NCBI GenBank assembly: GCA_947494335.1
Contig: CANLUT010000001.1
Location: 62,001 to 126,000 of the forward strand
From: Oligoflexales bacterium
GTDB lineage: Bacteria; Bdellovibrionota_B; Oligoflexia; Oligoflexales; RGVZ01
Direction: 5' to 3'
DNA length: 64,000 bases
Below are positions 48,618 to 59,003 of the stretch, one piece after another. The notes below the pieces were generated by a model. That model did no database searches and was not told the DNA's origin. It saw nothing but the letters and a program-made list of their open reading frames with translations. Each line of letters opens with the position of its first letter. Position 1 is the first letter of the stretch. The position numbers and the translations under genes are program-made.

Positions 48618-49781
48618 GTGATCTCGCCATCGTCGATTTGTGTCTACATATTTGCTTTCTTGGTTGCTTGTGGTCCCCTGCCGCGTCCGCGTCTTTTTGA
48701 CGGTGGCGTGGGACAGACTCAAGTATCTTACTCGGTTACAGGTTTAGTTTTTACGAGTGCAGATAGCTCGTACTCTTCAAGTGACATCTACTTTTATGAC
48801 TTTATCACTGGCGCCGTGAAGCCACTGGCTGCTGGTGAGAGTGGAGATGTTTTAACGCGTTGGCAATTTAAGCGACTGTGGATATTCAACCGGTCTTCTG
48901 GTCGTGTTAGTTACAGTCATATTAGCCCAAAAGAGGGACCTACATCCCGTTCCGTCGAGCGTAGAACCCCGATGGCCCTGACCGGCGATCCATCTGACAT
49001 GGTCGATTTGGGGCAGGGGTCCCTAGCATTGGCTATGGGTTCTGCTCACAAAGTTGTGATCGGAAATTTGGTGTCAAACTCATCTGCAACCAATGATTTG
49101 GGGGCGGTCGACACGGGCGACCGGGCCGTGCCATTTAGGCCTGGAACCATGACAACAATTGACGGAGATCTGTGGGTCCTACACCAACATCTTGGAGATA
49201 ATTGGAAGGCGACTGGACCGGGAAGACTTTTTACTGCGCGTCAATCAAAAGACGGTTCATGGGGTTGGGTTGATCAAAGTCCCACATCGGCAGGAACGCA
49301 AGGAATTTTATTGAACGTATCCAATCCTGTATTGGCATTTAAAAGTCAGGGCCGCGTCGTTATAATTGGTGGCATATGCTACCAATCTATGGGAGCCAGT
49401 TGTGTGGCGGGGGTCGATGCATTCGACACTGATAGCAGAACCGTTCAGCATTTATTCGATCTTCCTAGTGGTTATGAATCTATTGGACCGATGGTCCCAG
49501 GCCCATCATCCCAAACGGTTTTACTTTGCCTAAAGCAAGATAACAACCCAAACGCAAAGATCGTATCGATCAGCGTTGTCAGTGGTTTAATTGAAAAAAC
49601 TTGGGATACGGGAATGACGTCTTGTGGGCCGTTCTATCCGGATAAAGATGGATCGCGAGTTTTCGTGATAAAGTCCTCCACCAAGGCCAGTGAGCTATAC
49701 ATTTTAAATTCGGATCTGGAATCCTTATCAAAAATCGATCTTCCATTCCCTGTAACGGGGATGGAGCTTGTTGATGAATAG
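48618..49781 (+). CDS. Putative lipoprotein, propeller-like, partner of the TonB-dependent receptor
   Basis: 387 aa, GTG start; lipobox FAFLVACGP; repeated beta-rich segments; stop overlaps receptor start. Confidence 0.65.
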   Translation: MISPSSICVYIFAFLVACGPLPRPRLFDGGVGQTQVSYSVTGLVFTSADSSYSSSDIYFYDFITGAVKPLAAGESGDVLTRWQFKRLWIFNRSSGRVSYSHISPKEGPTSRSVERRTPMALTGDPSDMVDLGQGSLALAMGSAHKVVIGNLVSNSSATNDLGAVDTGDRAVPFRPGTMTTIDGDLWVLHQHLGDNWKATGPGRLFTARQSKDGSWGWVDQSPTSAGTQGILLNVSNPVLAFKSQGRVVIIGGICYQSMGASCVAGVDAFDTDSRTVQHLFDLPSGYESIGPMVPGPSSQTVLLCLKQDNNPNAKIVSISVVSGLIEKTWDTGMTSCGPFYPDKDGSRVFVIKSSTKASELYILNSDLESLSKIDLPFPVTGMELVDE

Positions 49782-51756
49782 AAATCTCTTACTGTTGATG
49801 TCTCTCATTGCATTTGACCATGCGTGGTTTACATCAACAGTCTTTGCTGACACTCAAGAAGTGTTCATTCGGGGCGCTGTCAATGAGCGTAGAGACGTCA
49901 ATAGGCCCGGACAGTCTGTTGTGATTAGCCCCTCTGGTGAAACCCGATTTGATACCCAAGCTTATTTCAAGACAGATCCATCAATGCAGATGAGTGGGGC
50001 TGGACGAACGACTGGATTCACGCTGCCACTTTTCCGCGGTCAAGACGCTCGATCCAGTCACGTTTTTGTGGATGATATGGAGTTGCAAGATCCTTATTCT
50101 GGTCTACCGATGATTGACGATGTCGACTTGCGCGCTTTCGGTGGGATGATGATTCACAAGGGTGTTTCACCTTGGAATGTGCCTGTTTTGGATCCCGGAG
50201 GGGTGATTCAGTTTTCATTACGAACCCAGCGTTCTCCAATATCGGCTGGTCTTAGCATTGGAGACGTAGCTGGGACCAATGGATGGGGCCGATCGTCACT
50301 TCAACATGGTAGTAGTTCCACTTCGGGACTATACGCCCGGTCTAGTCGCTCTTCAGGAGACTATCGCTACTTTAGTGACAACAACACAATTTTGAATCCT
50401 GAAGACGATGCAGTGGTAAAACGTAAAAACAACGATCAGCAAAGTGCTCAGGGGTTGGCTCATGTGTCATGGACGGGAGACACTGCCCGAGCCCGAACAT
50501 TGGGATGGTTTCAGGAAAGCAAACGCGGCATATCGCTGGGCGAGATCACAGAATCAGGTCGCGCCCGTTCTGTCTCTCGCACTGGAATCATAACCGCCGC
50601 ATACCGGCAGGACATTTCGGATGCAATTTGGACGGGGATTGACGCTGGGGGATTTGCGGCCAAACGGACGTTAAAGGATCCTGGTCAGAGTCTCGGCTTC
50701 GCCACGAGACGAGATTTGGAAACGGAGTCTTTCAGGACGCGATTTACCTTGGGGTATGATTCGTCAGCATTTTCAACAATTGGAAGTGCTGAACGTCAGG
50801 ACTCACGAACAAAGCTCGCAAGCACTTATGAGGGTGACTACTTTTCGCCAAAAGCTTCCGGTTACAAGTTGTTTCTTGGCACGCGTATTAAAGCCAGCGA
50901 AGACCAAACACTTGAATTGAAAGCTGGATCTCAATGGCAGACAAGTGTCACGTCGAATGTCTCGGGAGATGATGCTCAGCTGGCGGGAGGTAAGCCGTCC
51001 AGTAGCGCCTCCATTGCATGGAGTCGATTTGTAGAAGGTTTTTTACTCTATGCCCAGTTTGCAAAGTACAGTCGTGCTGCGAGTCTTCTGGAACGGATTG
51101 GTGATGGAGGGCAAATTGAAGGTGCCCAAGAGTTGCGTCCAGAGGTCGCCTCAGCGATTGAGTTTGGAAGTCGTTTTTATCGTGATCTGTTTTCTGATGT
51201 TAAAACTATTTTGAATTTTGCGATTTGGTCGAGGCGTAACGACGAGGTGATCCGCATTGATCGGGTGTCACCAGTCAGGTGGCGTGCCAGGAATGCTGGT
51301 CGCCAGCATTTTCTGGGTGTGGAGTCTCGATTAGATATAGGTTCAGATCATGCTGGCCTCGAGGCGGCGCTTAGTTGGATGCGGGCTAATCAAGCGGAGA
51401 GCGGCTTGATTGTCCCTTGGATGCCTTTTTGGCAAGGTGTCGTTGGTGGTCGGTGGGAGATTTTTCCTCAGGCAGTTTTACGGACAGTCAGTCAATTCAT
51501 TGGTCGAATGTATCATGACGTGAGCAACACACGGGAACTCATGTGGACGGTAACACACGATGTTTCATTAGATTATATTGCTCCAAATCAAGACTGGAAG
51601 GCGGGCTTGGCTGTCACAAATCTTACGAATGTTGCATACCGCTCCATTAGAGACACTGTTACCAATAAGCCAGATGGGCGGATGGCGTTCAGTCACTATA
51701 ATGGTGATCCATTGCCGGGGCGATCTTGGCTAGCCAGTTTTTCTGTTGGAATTTGA
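49774..51756 (+). CDS. TonB-dependent outer-membrane receptor
   Basis: ATG 49774 (ORF track 49768); signal peptide, plug-like TGFTLPLFRGQDARSSHVFVDDMELQDPYSGLPMIDDVDLRAFGGMMIHKG, beta-barrel, C-terminal LASFSVGI. Confidence 0.85.
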   Translation: MNRNLLLLMSLIAFDHAWFTSTVFADTQEVFIRGAVNERRDVNRPGQSVVISPSGETRFDTQAYFKTDPSMQMSGAGRTTGFTLPLFRGQDARSSHVFVDDMELQDPYSGLPMIDDVDLRAFGGMMIHKGVSPWNVPVLDPGGVIQFSLRTQRSPISAGLSIGDVAGTNGWGRSSLQHGSSSTSGLYARSSRSSGDYRYFSDNNTILNPEDDAVVKRKNNDQQSAQGLAHVSWTGDTARARTLGWFQESKRGISLGEITESGRARSVSRTGIITAAYRQDISDAIWTGIDAGGFAAKRTLKDPGQSLGFATRRDLETESFRTRFTLGYDSSAFSTIGSAERQDSRTKLASTYEGDYFSPKASGYKLFLGTRIKASEDQTLELKAGSQWQTSVTSNVSGDDAQLAGGKPSSSASIAWSRFVEGFLLYAQFAKYSRAASLLERIGDGGQIEGAQELRPEVASAIEFGSRFYRDLFSDVKTILNFAIWSRRNDEVIRIDRVSPVRWRARNAGRQHFLGVESRLDIGSDHAGLEAALSWMRANQAESGLIVPWMPFWQGVVGGRWEIFPQAVLRTVSQFIGRMYHDVSNTRELMWTVTHDVSLDYIAPNQDWKAGLAVTNLTNVAYRSIRDTVTNKPDGRMAFSHYNGDPLPGRSWLASFSVGI

Positions 51757-51771
51757 TTTCCGGAGCGTCAA

Positions 51772-52620
51772 TTGAAGTTTGATATCAATATGGATGACAA
51801 TCTTTTTCTTGAGAAAGTTCGACGCGACATGCTGTCGATCGTTCATGATCCATTATTGATATCGTCCGATGGTGCTGACGCACTTCAGGCGACTATGCGT
51901 CAGGGTGTCGAAAGATTTTTGAGGCTACACAGTGACCGACTTTTGAGGATGGTACCTCGACCAGAACCTCGGCTGCCGCTTGGTAAGTGGTTTGAAACGG
52001 TTTTCTTGGCAGCTTTACAGATTTCATTGCCATTCTCAGAGGTTTTTCACAGCGTACGCCATGAGGATGGTGGTGAACTAGATTTTATCGTTGTAACGCC
52101 TCATAGACTGATGCACATCGAATGTTCGATGAAATTTTTCCTGTACACGCCATTTTCAGGTGTAGGTCTTACTCGGTACGTTGGGCCTGGGGGCCACGAT
52201 CGTTTGGATTTGAAGCTAAACAAGATGAGATCAGTTCAATTACGGCGAGCGATGCCTAAATGGTTACAGGATGATCGTCCGGTTGAAAGAATCCTTTGGA
52301 TGGGAGGACGAATTCATCTGCCTTTAAGGAATCATGATCATTGGGTTGAAGGGGCGCAAGAGATAAATAAAAATTGTTCGCGAGGCTTTTGGCAAAAAGC
52401 CAGTGAATTTTTCACTCATGTCCCGTTCGAGGGTGTTTGTGTTCATCTGCCACGTCAATGGTGGATGACATCCTTAACTGGTCTGGCTGTCGATGCTTTG
52501 AAATCCTTTGCTACATTGACATCGGGACAAGGGGTCGAGGAGGCCATCATGCTGGCACTAGTCCAGATCGATGGTTTACATGTCCGGGAGGTTGAGCGCG
52601 GGTTTGTTCTACCTGGTTAA
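51772..52620 (+). CDS. DUF1853-like protein
   Basis: 282 aa; LGKWFETVFLAAL, GELDFIVVTPHRLMHIECSMKFFLYTP, YVGPGGHDRLDLKLNKM. Confidence 0.6.
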   Translation: MKFDINMDDNLFLEKVRRDMLSIVHDPLLISSDGADALQATMRQGVERFLRLHSDRLLRMVPRPEPRLPLGKWFETVFLAALQISLPFSEVFHSVRHEDGGELDFIVVTPHRLMHIECSMKFFLYTPFSGVGLTRYVGPGGHDRLDLKLNKMRSVQLRRAMPKWLQDDRPVERILWMGGRIHLPLRNHDHWVEGAQEINKNCSRGFWQKASEFFTHVPFEGVCVHLPRQWWMTSLTGLAVDALKSFATLTSGQGVEEAIMLALVQIDGLHVREVERGFVLPG

Positions 52621-52794
52621 TTCACCCCTAAGGTGCCGTTTTCATGCTCGATAGTGATCAAAATTAGCTCGTATTTAAAAATGATCGCTTGATGAGGTGC
52701 TGCTTAAGGAGAACTCTGGCTATGCCGAAGTCTTTTAACTATGTGATAATAAAGCTCAGAAATCCCAAACAACTAGTTCAGGATGTGCAAGATT

Positions 52795-54429
52795 ATGACA
52801 GAAGCTACTGCCAATGCATTAAACCAAGAATCTGTGTCGAACCGGCCCCGACGAAGGCTGGCAATTCCTAAGGAGTCCTTTATTGGAGAGCGGCGGGTTG
52901 CGATTGCGCCTGCGAACATAGCAGCTTTTCAAAAGTTGGGATTTGATGTGAGCATTGAGTCAGGGGCCGGTCTCGCGTCAGGCTTTTCGGACGCCGACTA
53001 TTCGAAGGCTGGCGCTTCGATAGCTATCAACGTCTCTGAATTATTTGGGGCTGCCGATGCAGTGCTGAAGGTTCGGCCGCCAACCCAGTCTGAGATCGGG
53101 ATGCTGCGCCCTGGGACCTTCATTGCAAGCTTAATTCAGCCCGCTCAAAACCAAGACTTGTTGGGACATTTAGCGAGAGCCAAAATTTCAGCTTTGGCTC
53201 TTGATATGATTCCGCGCACCACAAAGGCCCAAAAGATGGATGTCCTCAGCTCCATGGCCAATCTCGCAGGGTACCGGGCTGTGATTGAGGCTGCTGCAGC
53301 CTTCAGTCGCCCGTTCACCGGTCAGATTACTGCAGCGGGTAAAATGCCTCCGGCAAAAATTCTTGTGATTGGAGCTGGCGTTGCAGGGTTGGCAGCAATT
53401 GGTGCTGGTCGTGGACTTGGCGCTATCGTTCGAGCTTTTGATACTCGTCCCGAGGTCAAGGAACAGATCACCAGCATGGGTGCGGAGTTTCTTGAATTGA
53501 ATTTCCAGGAAGATGGATCTGGTGAGGGTGGCTACGCAAAGGTCATGTCCCCAGAGTTTATCAAAGCTGAGATGGAGCTATTTGCGAAGCAGGCAAAAGA
53601 GGTCGATATCATCATCACAACCGCTCTTATTCCAGGGGTTAGAGCTCCGATTTTAATTACAGAAGAGATGGTTCGTTCGATGCGTCGTGGTAGCGTTGTT
53701 GTGGATCTTGCAGCTGAGCAGGGTGGAAACTGCGCTCTGACAAAAGCTGGCGAGATTGTTCAATTTGATGGGGTATCCATCGTTGGATTTACAGACTTAG
53801 CAGGACGAATGGCTTCTCAAGCGAGCCAGCTTTTGGGTAACAATATGGTGAATCTTCTCGATGCCATGTGTACCACTGGAAAAGAAAAAACTGGATTTAG
53901 GATTGATATGGACGACGAAACAATTCGTCCCGCGATGGTGGCTCACCAAGGAGATGTCACTTGGCCTCCACCAAAAAAGCCAGCAAGCCCTTCTCCCGCC
54001 AAGCCGGCAGCTCCGGCCAAAGCTGCGGCTCCTGCCGCAAAGAATCACGGGGGACATGGTCATGGTTCCGCTCCAACTCAAATGGATGGACGTTATGTTC
54101 TAGCCTACTGGATTGTTGGTGGAGCCTTTTTGTGGTGGCTGGGTCGGTCGGCTCCAGCTGAGTTCATCAATCATCTAACGGTCTTTATTTTGGCGTGTTT
54201 TATTGGCTGGCAGCTTATTTGGAATGTAACCCCAGCCTTACATACGCCCCTTATGAGTGTAACAAATGCAATTAGTGGGATTATTGTTGTCGGTGCGATG
54301 CTTCAGGTGTCTGGTCCCACGAATGCTGTCAGCACTTGGTTAGCGGTATTAGCTGTATTGGTTGCTACGATCAATATCGCGGGTGGATTTTTGGTAACCC
54401 AACGCATGCTTAAAATGTTTAGAAAATAA
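52795..54429 (+). CDS. pntA: NAD(P) transhydrogenase subunit alpha (fused alpha1/alpha2)
   Basis: ATG 52795 (ORF track 52783); [57 protein letters not shown]-terminal TM region. Confidence 0.94.
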   Translation: MTEATANALNQESVSNRPRRRLAIPKESFIGERRVAIAPANIAAFQKLGFDVSIESGAGLASGFSDADYSKAGASIAINVSELFGAADAVLKVRPPTQSEIGMLRPGTFIASLIQPAQNQDLLGHLARAKISALALDMIPRTTKAQKMDVLSSMANLAGYRAVIEAAAAFSRPFTGQITAAGKMPPAKILVIGAGVAGLAAIGAGRGLGAIVRAFDTRPEVKEQITSMGAEFLELNFQEDGSGEGGYAKVMSPEFIKAEMELFAKQAKEVDIIITTALIPGVRAPILITEEMVRSMRRGSVVVDLAAEQGGNCALTKAGEIVQFDGVSIVGFTDLAGRMASQASQLLGNNMVNLLDAMCTTGKEKTGFRIDMDDETIRPAMVAHQGDVTWPPPKKPASPSPAKPAAPAKAAAPAAKNHGGHGHGSAPTQMDGRYVLAYWIVGGAFLWWLGRSAPAEFINHLTVFILACFIGWQLIWNVTPALHTPLMSVTNAISGIIVVGAMLQVSGPTNAVSTWLAVLAVLVATINIAGGFLVTQRMLKMFRK

Positions 54430-54431
54430 GG

Positions 54432-55904
54432 ATGAACACCGTGTCTCAAACTCTACTTACCGTTAGTTATCTCTTAGCAAGTGTGTTTTTCATTTTGAGT
54501 CTTGGTGGGCTTTCAACCCAAGAAACTGCCCGCCGTGGGAACCTTTACGGCGTGGTAGGGATATTGGTTGCCCTCATTGCCACGGCCTTCAGTCCAATGG
54601 TGACTGACTTTACTTTGCTGATCCCAACGATTGTGGTGGGTGCTGTCATAGGCGCCATCTTAGCTGCAAGAGTGGCAATGACAGCAATGCCAGAATTGGT
54701 TGCCATTTTGCATAGCTTTGTGGGGTTAGCTGCTACGATCGTGGGTATTGTCAATTTTATGCAGGCTCCCCACGGCGCCGGATTAGCAGGTGATCACGGT
54801 GCAATGACGTTAATTCACGATGTCGAAATATTTATCGGAGTTTTTATCGGCGCTATAACGTTTAGTGGCTCAATTATAGCGTTCGGAAAGCTTAGAGGAT
54901 CGATTTCTGGAAACCCTTTGTTGCTCCCTGCTCGTCACTGGCTGAACTTAGTTATGGTTCTTTTATCTATATGGCTTGGCGTTTTATTTGCGCAATCAGC
55001 GTCAACCGGAGTTGATCCATTTGTGGCAGGAGCGCTCCCGGGACTAGTCCCGTTACTTGCAATGACTTTGATCGCTCTCATTATCGGTGTCCATATGGTT
55101 ATGGCTATCGGTGGTGCTGATATGCCGGTCGTTGTATCGATGCTCAACAGCTATTCGGGTTGGGCTGCCGCCGCTGCCGGCTTTATGCTTTCCAACGATC
55201 TTCTCATTGTTACGGGAGCCCTCGTTGGAAGTAGCGGAGCGATTTTGAGTTATATTATGTGCAAAGCGATGAATCGTGGTTTTATCAGCGTGATCATGGG
55301 TGGTTTTGGAACCACATCGGCGAAGCCCGCCGGATCAGCTGCAACTGCTCAGGCTCCAGCAGGCGAGGTTATCTCCGTCGATGCGGCAGAGGTAGCCGAC
55401 ATGCTCAAGTCAGCACGTAGCGTTATCTTCGTCCCAGGATATGGTATGGCTGTGGCACAGGCGCAGCATCCCATTCGGGAGATCACTGACATCCTTCGTA
55501 AAAGTGGGGTGAATGTCCGGTTTGCGATTCATCCTGTGGCTGGTCGTCTACCTGGACACATGAATGTATTGCTCGCAGAAGCAAGCGTTCCTTATGATAT
55601 CGTTCTTGAGATGGATGAGATCAATGAGGATTTTTCTGGCACCGATGCCGTGGTGATTGTTGGCGCAAATGACGTGGTAAATCCCGCAGCACAAACAGAT
55701 GAATCTAGTCCAATCTATGGAATGCCAGTGCTTGAAGTATGGAAGGCTAAAACCTGCGTGGTTTTGAAGCGAGGAATGGCATCTGGCTATGCAGGTGTGG
55801 ACAACCCTCTTTTCTACAACAGCAATTCTCGCATGCTTTTTGGTGACGCCAAGAAGAGTATAGATTCTGTGCTGATGGCGCTCAAAAGCGCGGTAGCATC
55901 CTAA
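54432..55904 (+). CDS. pntB: NAD(P) transhydrogenase subunit beta
   Basis: 490 aa; multi-[78 protein letters not shown]. Confidence 0.96.
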   Translation: MNTVSQTLLTVSYLLASVFFILSLGGLSTQETARRGNLYGVVGILVALIATAFSPMVTDFTLLIPTIVVGAVIGAILAARVAMTAMPELVAILHSFVGLAATIVGIVNFMQAPHGAGLAGDHGAMTLIHDVEIFIGVFIGAITFSGSIIAFGKLRGSISGNPLLLPARHWLNLVMVLLSIWLGVLFAQSASTGVDPFVAGALPGLVPLLAMTLIALIIGVHMVMAIGGADMPVVVSMLNSYSGWAAAAAGFMLSNDLLIVTGALVGSSGAILSYIMCKAMNRGFISVIMGGFGTTSAKPAGSAATAQAPAGEVISVDAAEVADMLKSARSVIFVPGYGMAVAQAQHPIREITDILRKSGVNVRFAIHPVAGRLPGHMNVLLAEASVPYDIVLEMDEINEDFSGTDAVVIVGANDVVNPAAQTDESSPIYGMPVLEVWKAKTCVVLKRGMASGYAGVDNPLFYNSNSRMLFGDAKKSIDSVLMALKSAVAS

Positions 55905-55922
55905 ATAAAAAATATCTAGATC

Positions 55923-55957
55923 ACGCCATAAGCCTATATGCTTATGGCGTAATTGTT
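55923..55957. terminator. Intrinsic terminator between convergent genes
   Basis: ACGCCATAAGC-CTATAT-GCTTATGGCGT then TTGTTTTT; overlaps the stop codon of the minus gene at 55942. Confidence 0.7.
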
Positions 55958-57189
55958 TTTGAAACACTTGGAAACGTCAGAGCCCCAGATCCCGAGAGCC
56001 ATGACTCAATATTACTTCGCTTGCCTGACTGTCCATCCCAAACGGCACCAATCATCAAAAAATCTAAATCTGACGAATCTGTTGAAAATGTAATTCCGGT
56101 CTGACTCTGGCAGCCGCCAGTTTTTGAACAGTTCGAGTTTGATGTCGATATCGCTAAACTTGTTCGGACAGAACTCAGGTTGCTAGACGAGTATTCGTAA
56201 GCGCGGTATAGGAAACCATCCGTATCATTTCCCGATGTTGAAGCGATCTCTGAATAGAGGTCATTTTGGCGATCAAATTTGGACACAATCCCTTGTCCAT
56301 CAGTTACGGTCGAAAAAAGTCCTGATGAGCCGTCTAGAGTGCCTTTGATGAGAAATCTGAATCGTCGACTCCAATATGTATCAGACGACTCAGCCCTTAG
56401 GATCCCGTTTACTGGATCTACAGAAACAACAGAGCCTCTGGTACCTGTTGCTGTCGCGGAAATGTTTTGATTGTAGTCGTTTCCTTGCATTCGCTTTGAC
56501 TGGTCCCAGTTCTCGATAAATTTGAATCCAACAAAGTCACTTTTGATCGTGAAAAATAAATTGAAGTCGAAATTGGCAGAGGGCACAACTACATGCACGC
56601 GTTTCTGCCAGTCTCCCGTGCTTGTGGCGTAGGCGGTGAGGTTTGCGGTTAAAGCTTTGCCACTCATTTCTTCTAAATTTTTGGCGCTCCAACCACATCC
56701 TTCAGTGATTGATAAGCTGCGATCTTTATACTCTGAGCCCTCCTCTGTGTATGAAATCGAACCTATAACTCGCTCAACGTCGCAAAGCATGGCTTTATAT
56801 TGATTGAGGCTCCCAGCTAGTGTTTCAGTACTTTGGCTGCTGTTTACCTGACAGAAAAATACAGTTTGAGCGTACTTCGAATTGCCCGTCGCCATGCGTT
56901 GACTTGTGGATTTGTCCCAAGGTTCGCCATTGAGTGAGCAGTCGGGAAGATTTGGGTCCTGGAGACTGTCAAGACTGGTATCATTTAAAATGTTATCTGT
57001 CCGGTAGTTCGTAAGAGTGGTGCCCGGAGATGCTCGATTAGAGGATGCCAAAACCTTTATGGCATAACCCATCGCATCGCTGCCTTGCGCCAAAGCGCTG
57101 ATGTAGGATGGCGTGGAATCATTTTGCGACTTTTTACCGCAGCTATGGATACCAACCACAATAAGTACCAGTACAGTTCTACGTAACAT
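55942..57189 (-). CDS. Hypothetical lipoprotein
   Basis: 415 aa; MLRRTVLVLIVVGIHSCGKKSQ lipobox-like. Confidence 0.65.
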   Translation of the reverse strand: MLRRTVLVLIVVGIHSCGKKSQNDSTPSYISALAQGSDAMGYAIKVLASSNRASPGTTLTNYRTDNILNDTSLDSLQDPNLPDCSLNGEPWDKSTSQRMATGNSKYAQTVFFCQVNSSQSTETLAGSLNQYKAMLCDVERVIGSISYTEEGSEYKDRSLSITEGCGWSAKNLEEMSGKALTANLTAYATSTGDWQKRVHVVVPSANFDFNLFFTIKSDFVGFKFIENWDQSKRMQGNDYNQNISATATGTRGSVVSVDPVNGILRAESSDTYWSRRFRFLIKGTLDGSSGLFSTVTDGQGIVSKFDRQNDLYSEIASTSGNDTDGFLYRAYEYSSSNLSSVRTSLAISTSNSNCSKTGGCQSQTGITFSTDSSDLDFLMIGAVWDGQSGKRSNIESWLSGSGALTFPSVSKTITP

Positions 57190-57205
57190 AGGCGTAGCTA
57201 TCCCT

Positions 57206-58879
57206 TCATTTGATCATGATGGTCTGCCGTGCGGAGACGGATTCAGTACGAATTTCAGGGGTGCGAAAGGTGACCTCTACTTCAAGGCTGGTGACGTCAT
57301 TAGCAGCATCGAATGCAATAGATTGTTGATCTTTGAATTGAGTCAGCTCTTGGCCTCTGGTAAACCACCTGATATCAATTTTCTCTCCGGCTGCTCCGGT
57401 TCCTCCGCTCCTGAATTGACCGAGTCCAAGTGTTTGAACTTGAGCGGAGACGCGAGATCCTGCTCGCGAAGCTTTGGAGGAGTCAATGATGTCAATGCGG
57501 TCAAAAAACTGACTCCAATTGTTTTCTTGGCAAATTGGGCAGAAAAACTCATGGGTCATATCGCGCATGAGGCAGCTCTCGTTGGTTGGTCGGTATCCTG
57601 CAACGTCGAGATATTGATCGAAGTTTGGAAATGCACCGACAAAGCCTGGCTCGTCGTGAAAGTCGTGCGCATACTCATGTACTGTCAGTGATGAAATCCA
57701 GTTGTTGTGATCGGAGATATTTTCACTGAACGCGAGTTTCTGAGCTCCCCTTATCAACCCGGGAAGCTCTATATTGATAAAGCTCCGGTCGGTGCGGTTT
57801 GGACTGACAAATGATACAGGTTGATCGTTTAGTTTAATCGACAAAGTATCGTCCGTCTCAATGCCTGAAGCGCTCAGACGAATCCATGTGCGGGCAAAGA
57901 GTCCGTCACTTTGCATGTTTATCGAAAACGGACCTTTGTCGAGTTTGTGCCATGGCCATCCGATATAGCGGGCAACCATAGGCTCAGCTCGCATGTTGGA
58001 GCGATCCGTGCTCCAGTCACGCCAACGGGGTGATGTCGCGGTAGTTGAGTAGTTTGCTCCAAAGTAGCCCCCGCCATCGTACTCTTCGCCAACACGTCCA
58101 AAATTGTGTCCGAGTTCATGACGAAGAACAACAGTTCCGCTAGTAGGAGAGCTGGTAGAGATAGCAAACTCTCCACCGAGACCGCCATAATACGGATCAT
58201 TTGCAATAACAACGGGGTAGTCGCATCCAGGGGCTCGTCGACAGCTTTCTCGGATCGCGGATTGTTTACTAGGGAAAATTGCGCGCAGAGTTTCTCCCTC
58301 GCGATACAGTCCGTAGGCTGTGTCTATGGGGCTACCTTTGCCGATTCCCGACGAGTTGCTTGGACGGAAAACAGCGTGAACATTAAAAACTGGCAGATAC
58401 GATGTGAAGGTCTTACCGACAAACATGTCGTTGACCAGTCGTTGAATATCGGCAAAAAACTTCTCTTTTTCAGCAGCAGTATAACCATCTCCCATAAAAA
58501 CCAAATCAATTCGATTGGCTGCTGGGCCGCTGTCTACAATCGTTCGAACCTCGTCCGCAGCAGCATCATCAAAATCTCGGACTAAAGGTTTGACGTGATG
58601 ATCGGCAATCCATTCATTGATTTTTCTAGTGTTGGTACCAAGGAGCTCGATGATGCGACCAGCCTGCACAGGCTGATGTTCGACGACTAATTGGGGATAT
58701 TCGGTTTTCGAGAAATCGACAGGCTGGACCATCTCTGCGGACTCTCGAGAAACAACGGTCATGTTCCCGCGTTCGTCTTTAAGAATTTTGACTTTCGTTA
58801 CCTGAGTGCCCGCAATCGATTGTCCTGCTATGACAATCGATGCCGCTATCCATGCGGATCTGATCATAAGAGACTCCAT
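57206..58879 (-). CDS. Secreted M64-family metallopeptidase
   Basis: 557 aa; IDLVFMGDGYTAAEKEKF, VVLRHELGHNFGRVGEEYDGG (HExxH and GEEYD), second-half immunoglobulin-like region. Confidence 0.88.
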   Translation of the reverse strand: MESLMIRSAWIAASIVIAGQSIAGTQVTKVKILKDERGNMTVVSRESAEMVQPVDFSKTEYPQLVVEHQPVQAGRIIELLGTNTRKINEWIADHHVKPLVRDFDDAAADEVRTIVDSGPAANRIDLVFMGDGYTAAEKEKFFADIQRLVNDMFVGKTFTSYLPVFNVHAVFRPSNSSGIGKGSPIDTAYGLYREGETLRAIFPSKQSAIRESCRRAPGCDYPVVIANDPYYGGLGGEFAISTSSPTSGTVVLRHELGHNFGRVGEEYDGGGYFGANYSTTATSPRWRDWSTDRSNMRAEPMVARYIGWPWHKLDKGPFSINMQSDGLFARTWIRLSASGIETDDTLSIKLNDQPVSFVSPNRTDRSFINIELPGLIRGAQKLAFSENISDHNNWISSLTVHEYAHDFHDEPGFVGAFPNFDQYLDVAGYRPTNESCLMRDMTHEFFCPICQENNWSQFFDRIDIIDSSKASRAGSRVSAQVQTLGLGQFRSGGTGAAGEKIDIRWFTRGQELTQFKDQQSIAFDAANDVTSLEVEVTFRTPEIRTESVSARQTIMIK

Positions 58880-58930
58880 AAAGTAATGTTCTAGGGAGCA
58901 TTATGACCACTAAATTAGTGAATGCAAAAG

Positions 58931-58959
58931 AAAAAATGCCGCAGTGAGCAGCATTTTTT
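58931..58959. terminator. Intrinsic terminator
   Basis: AAAAAATGCCGC-AGTGA-GCAGCATTTTTT; bidirectional, mainly for 59004-59825 on minus strand. Confidence 0.75.
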
Positions 58960-59003
58960 GTCGTTGACATAGTTGGTTGATAATCTGGTCGTCGAATACG
59001 GTT

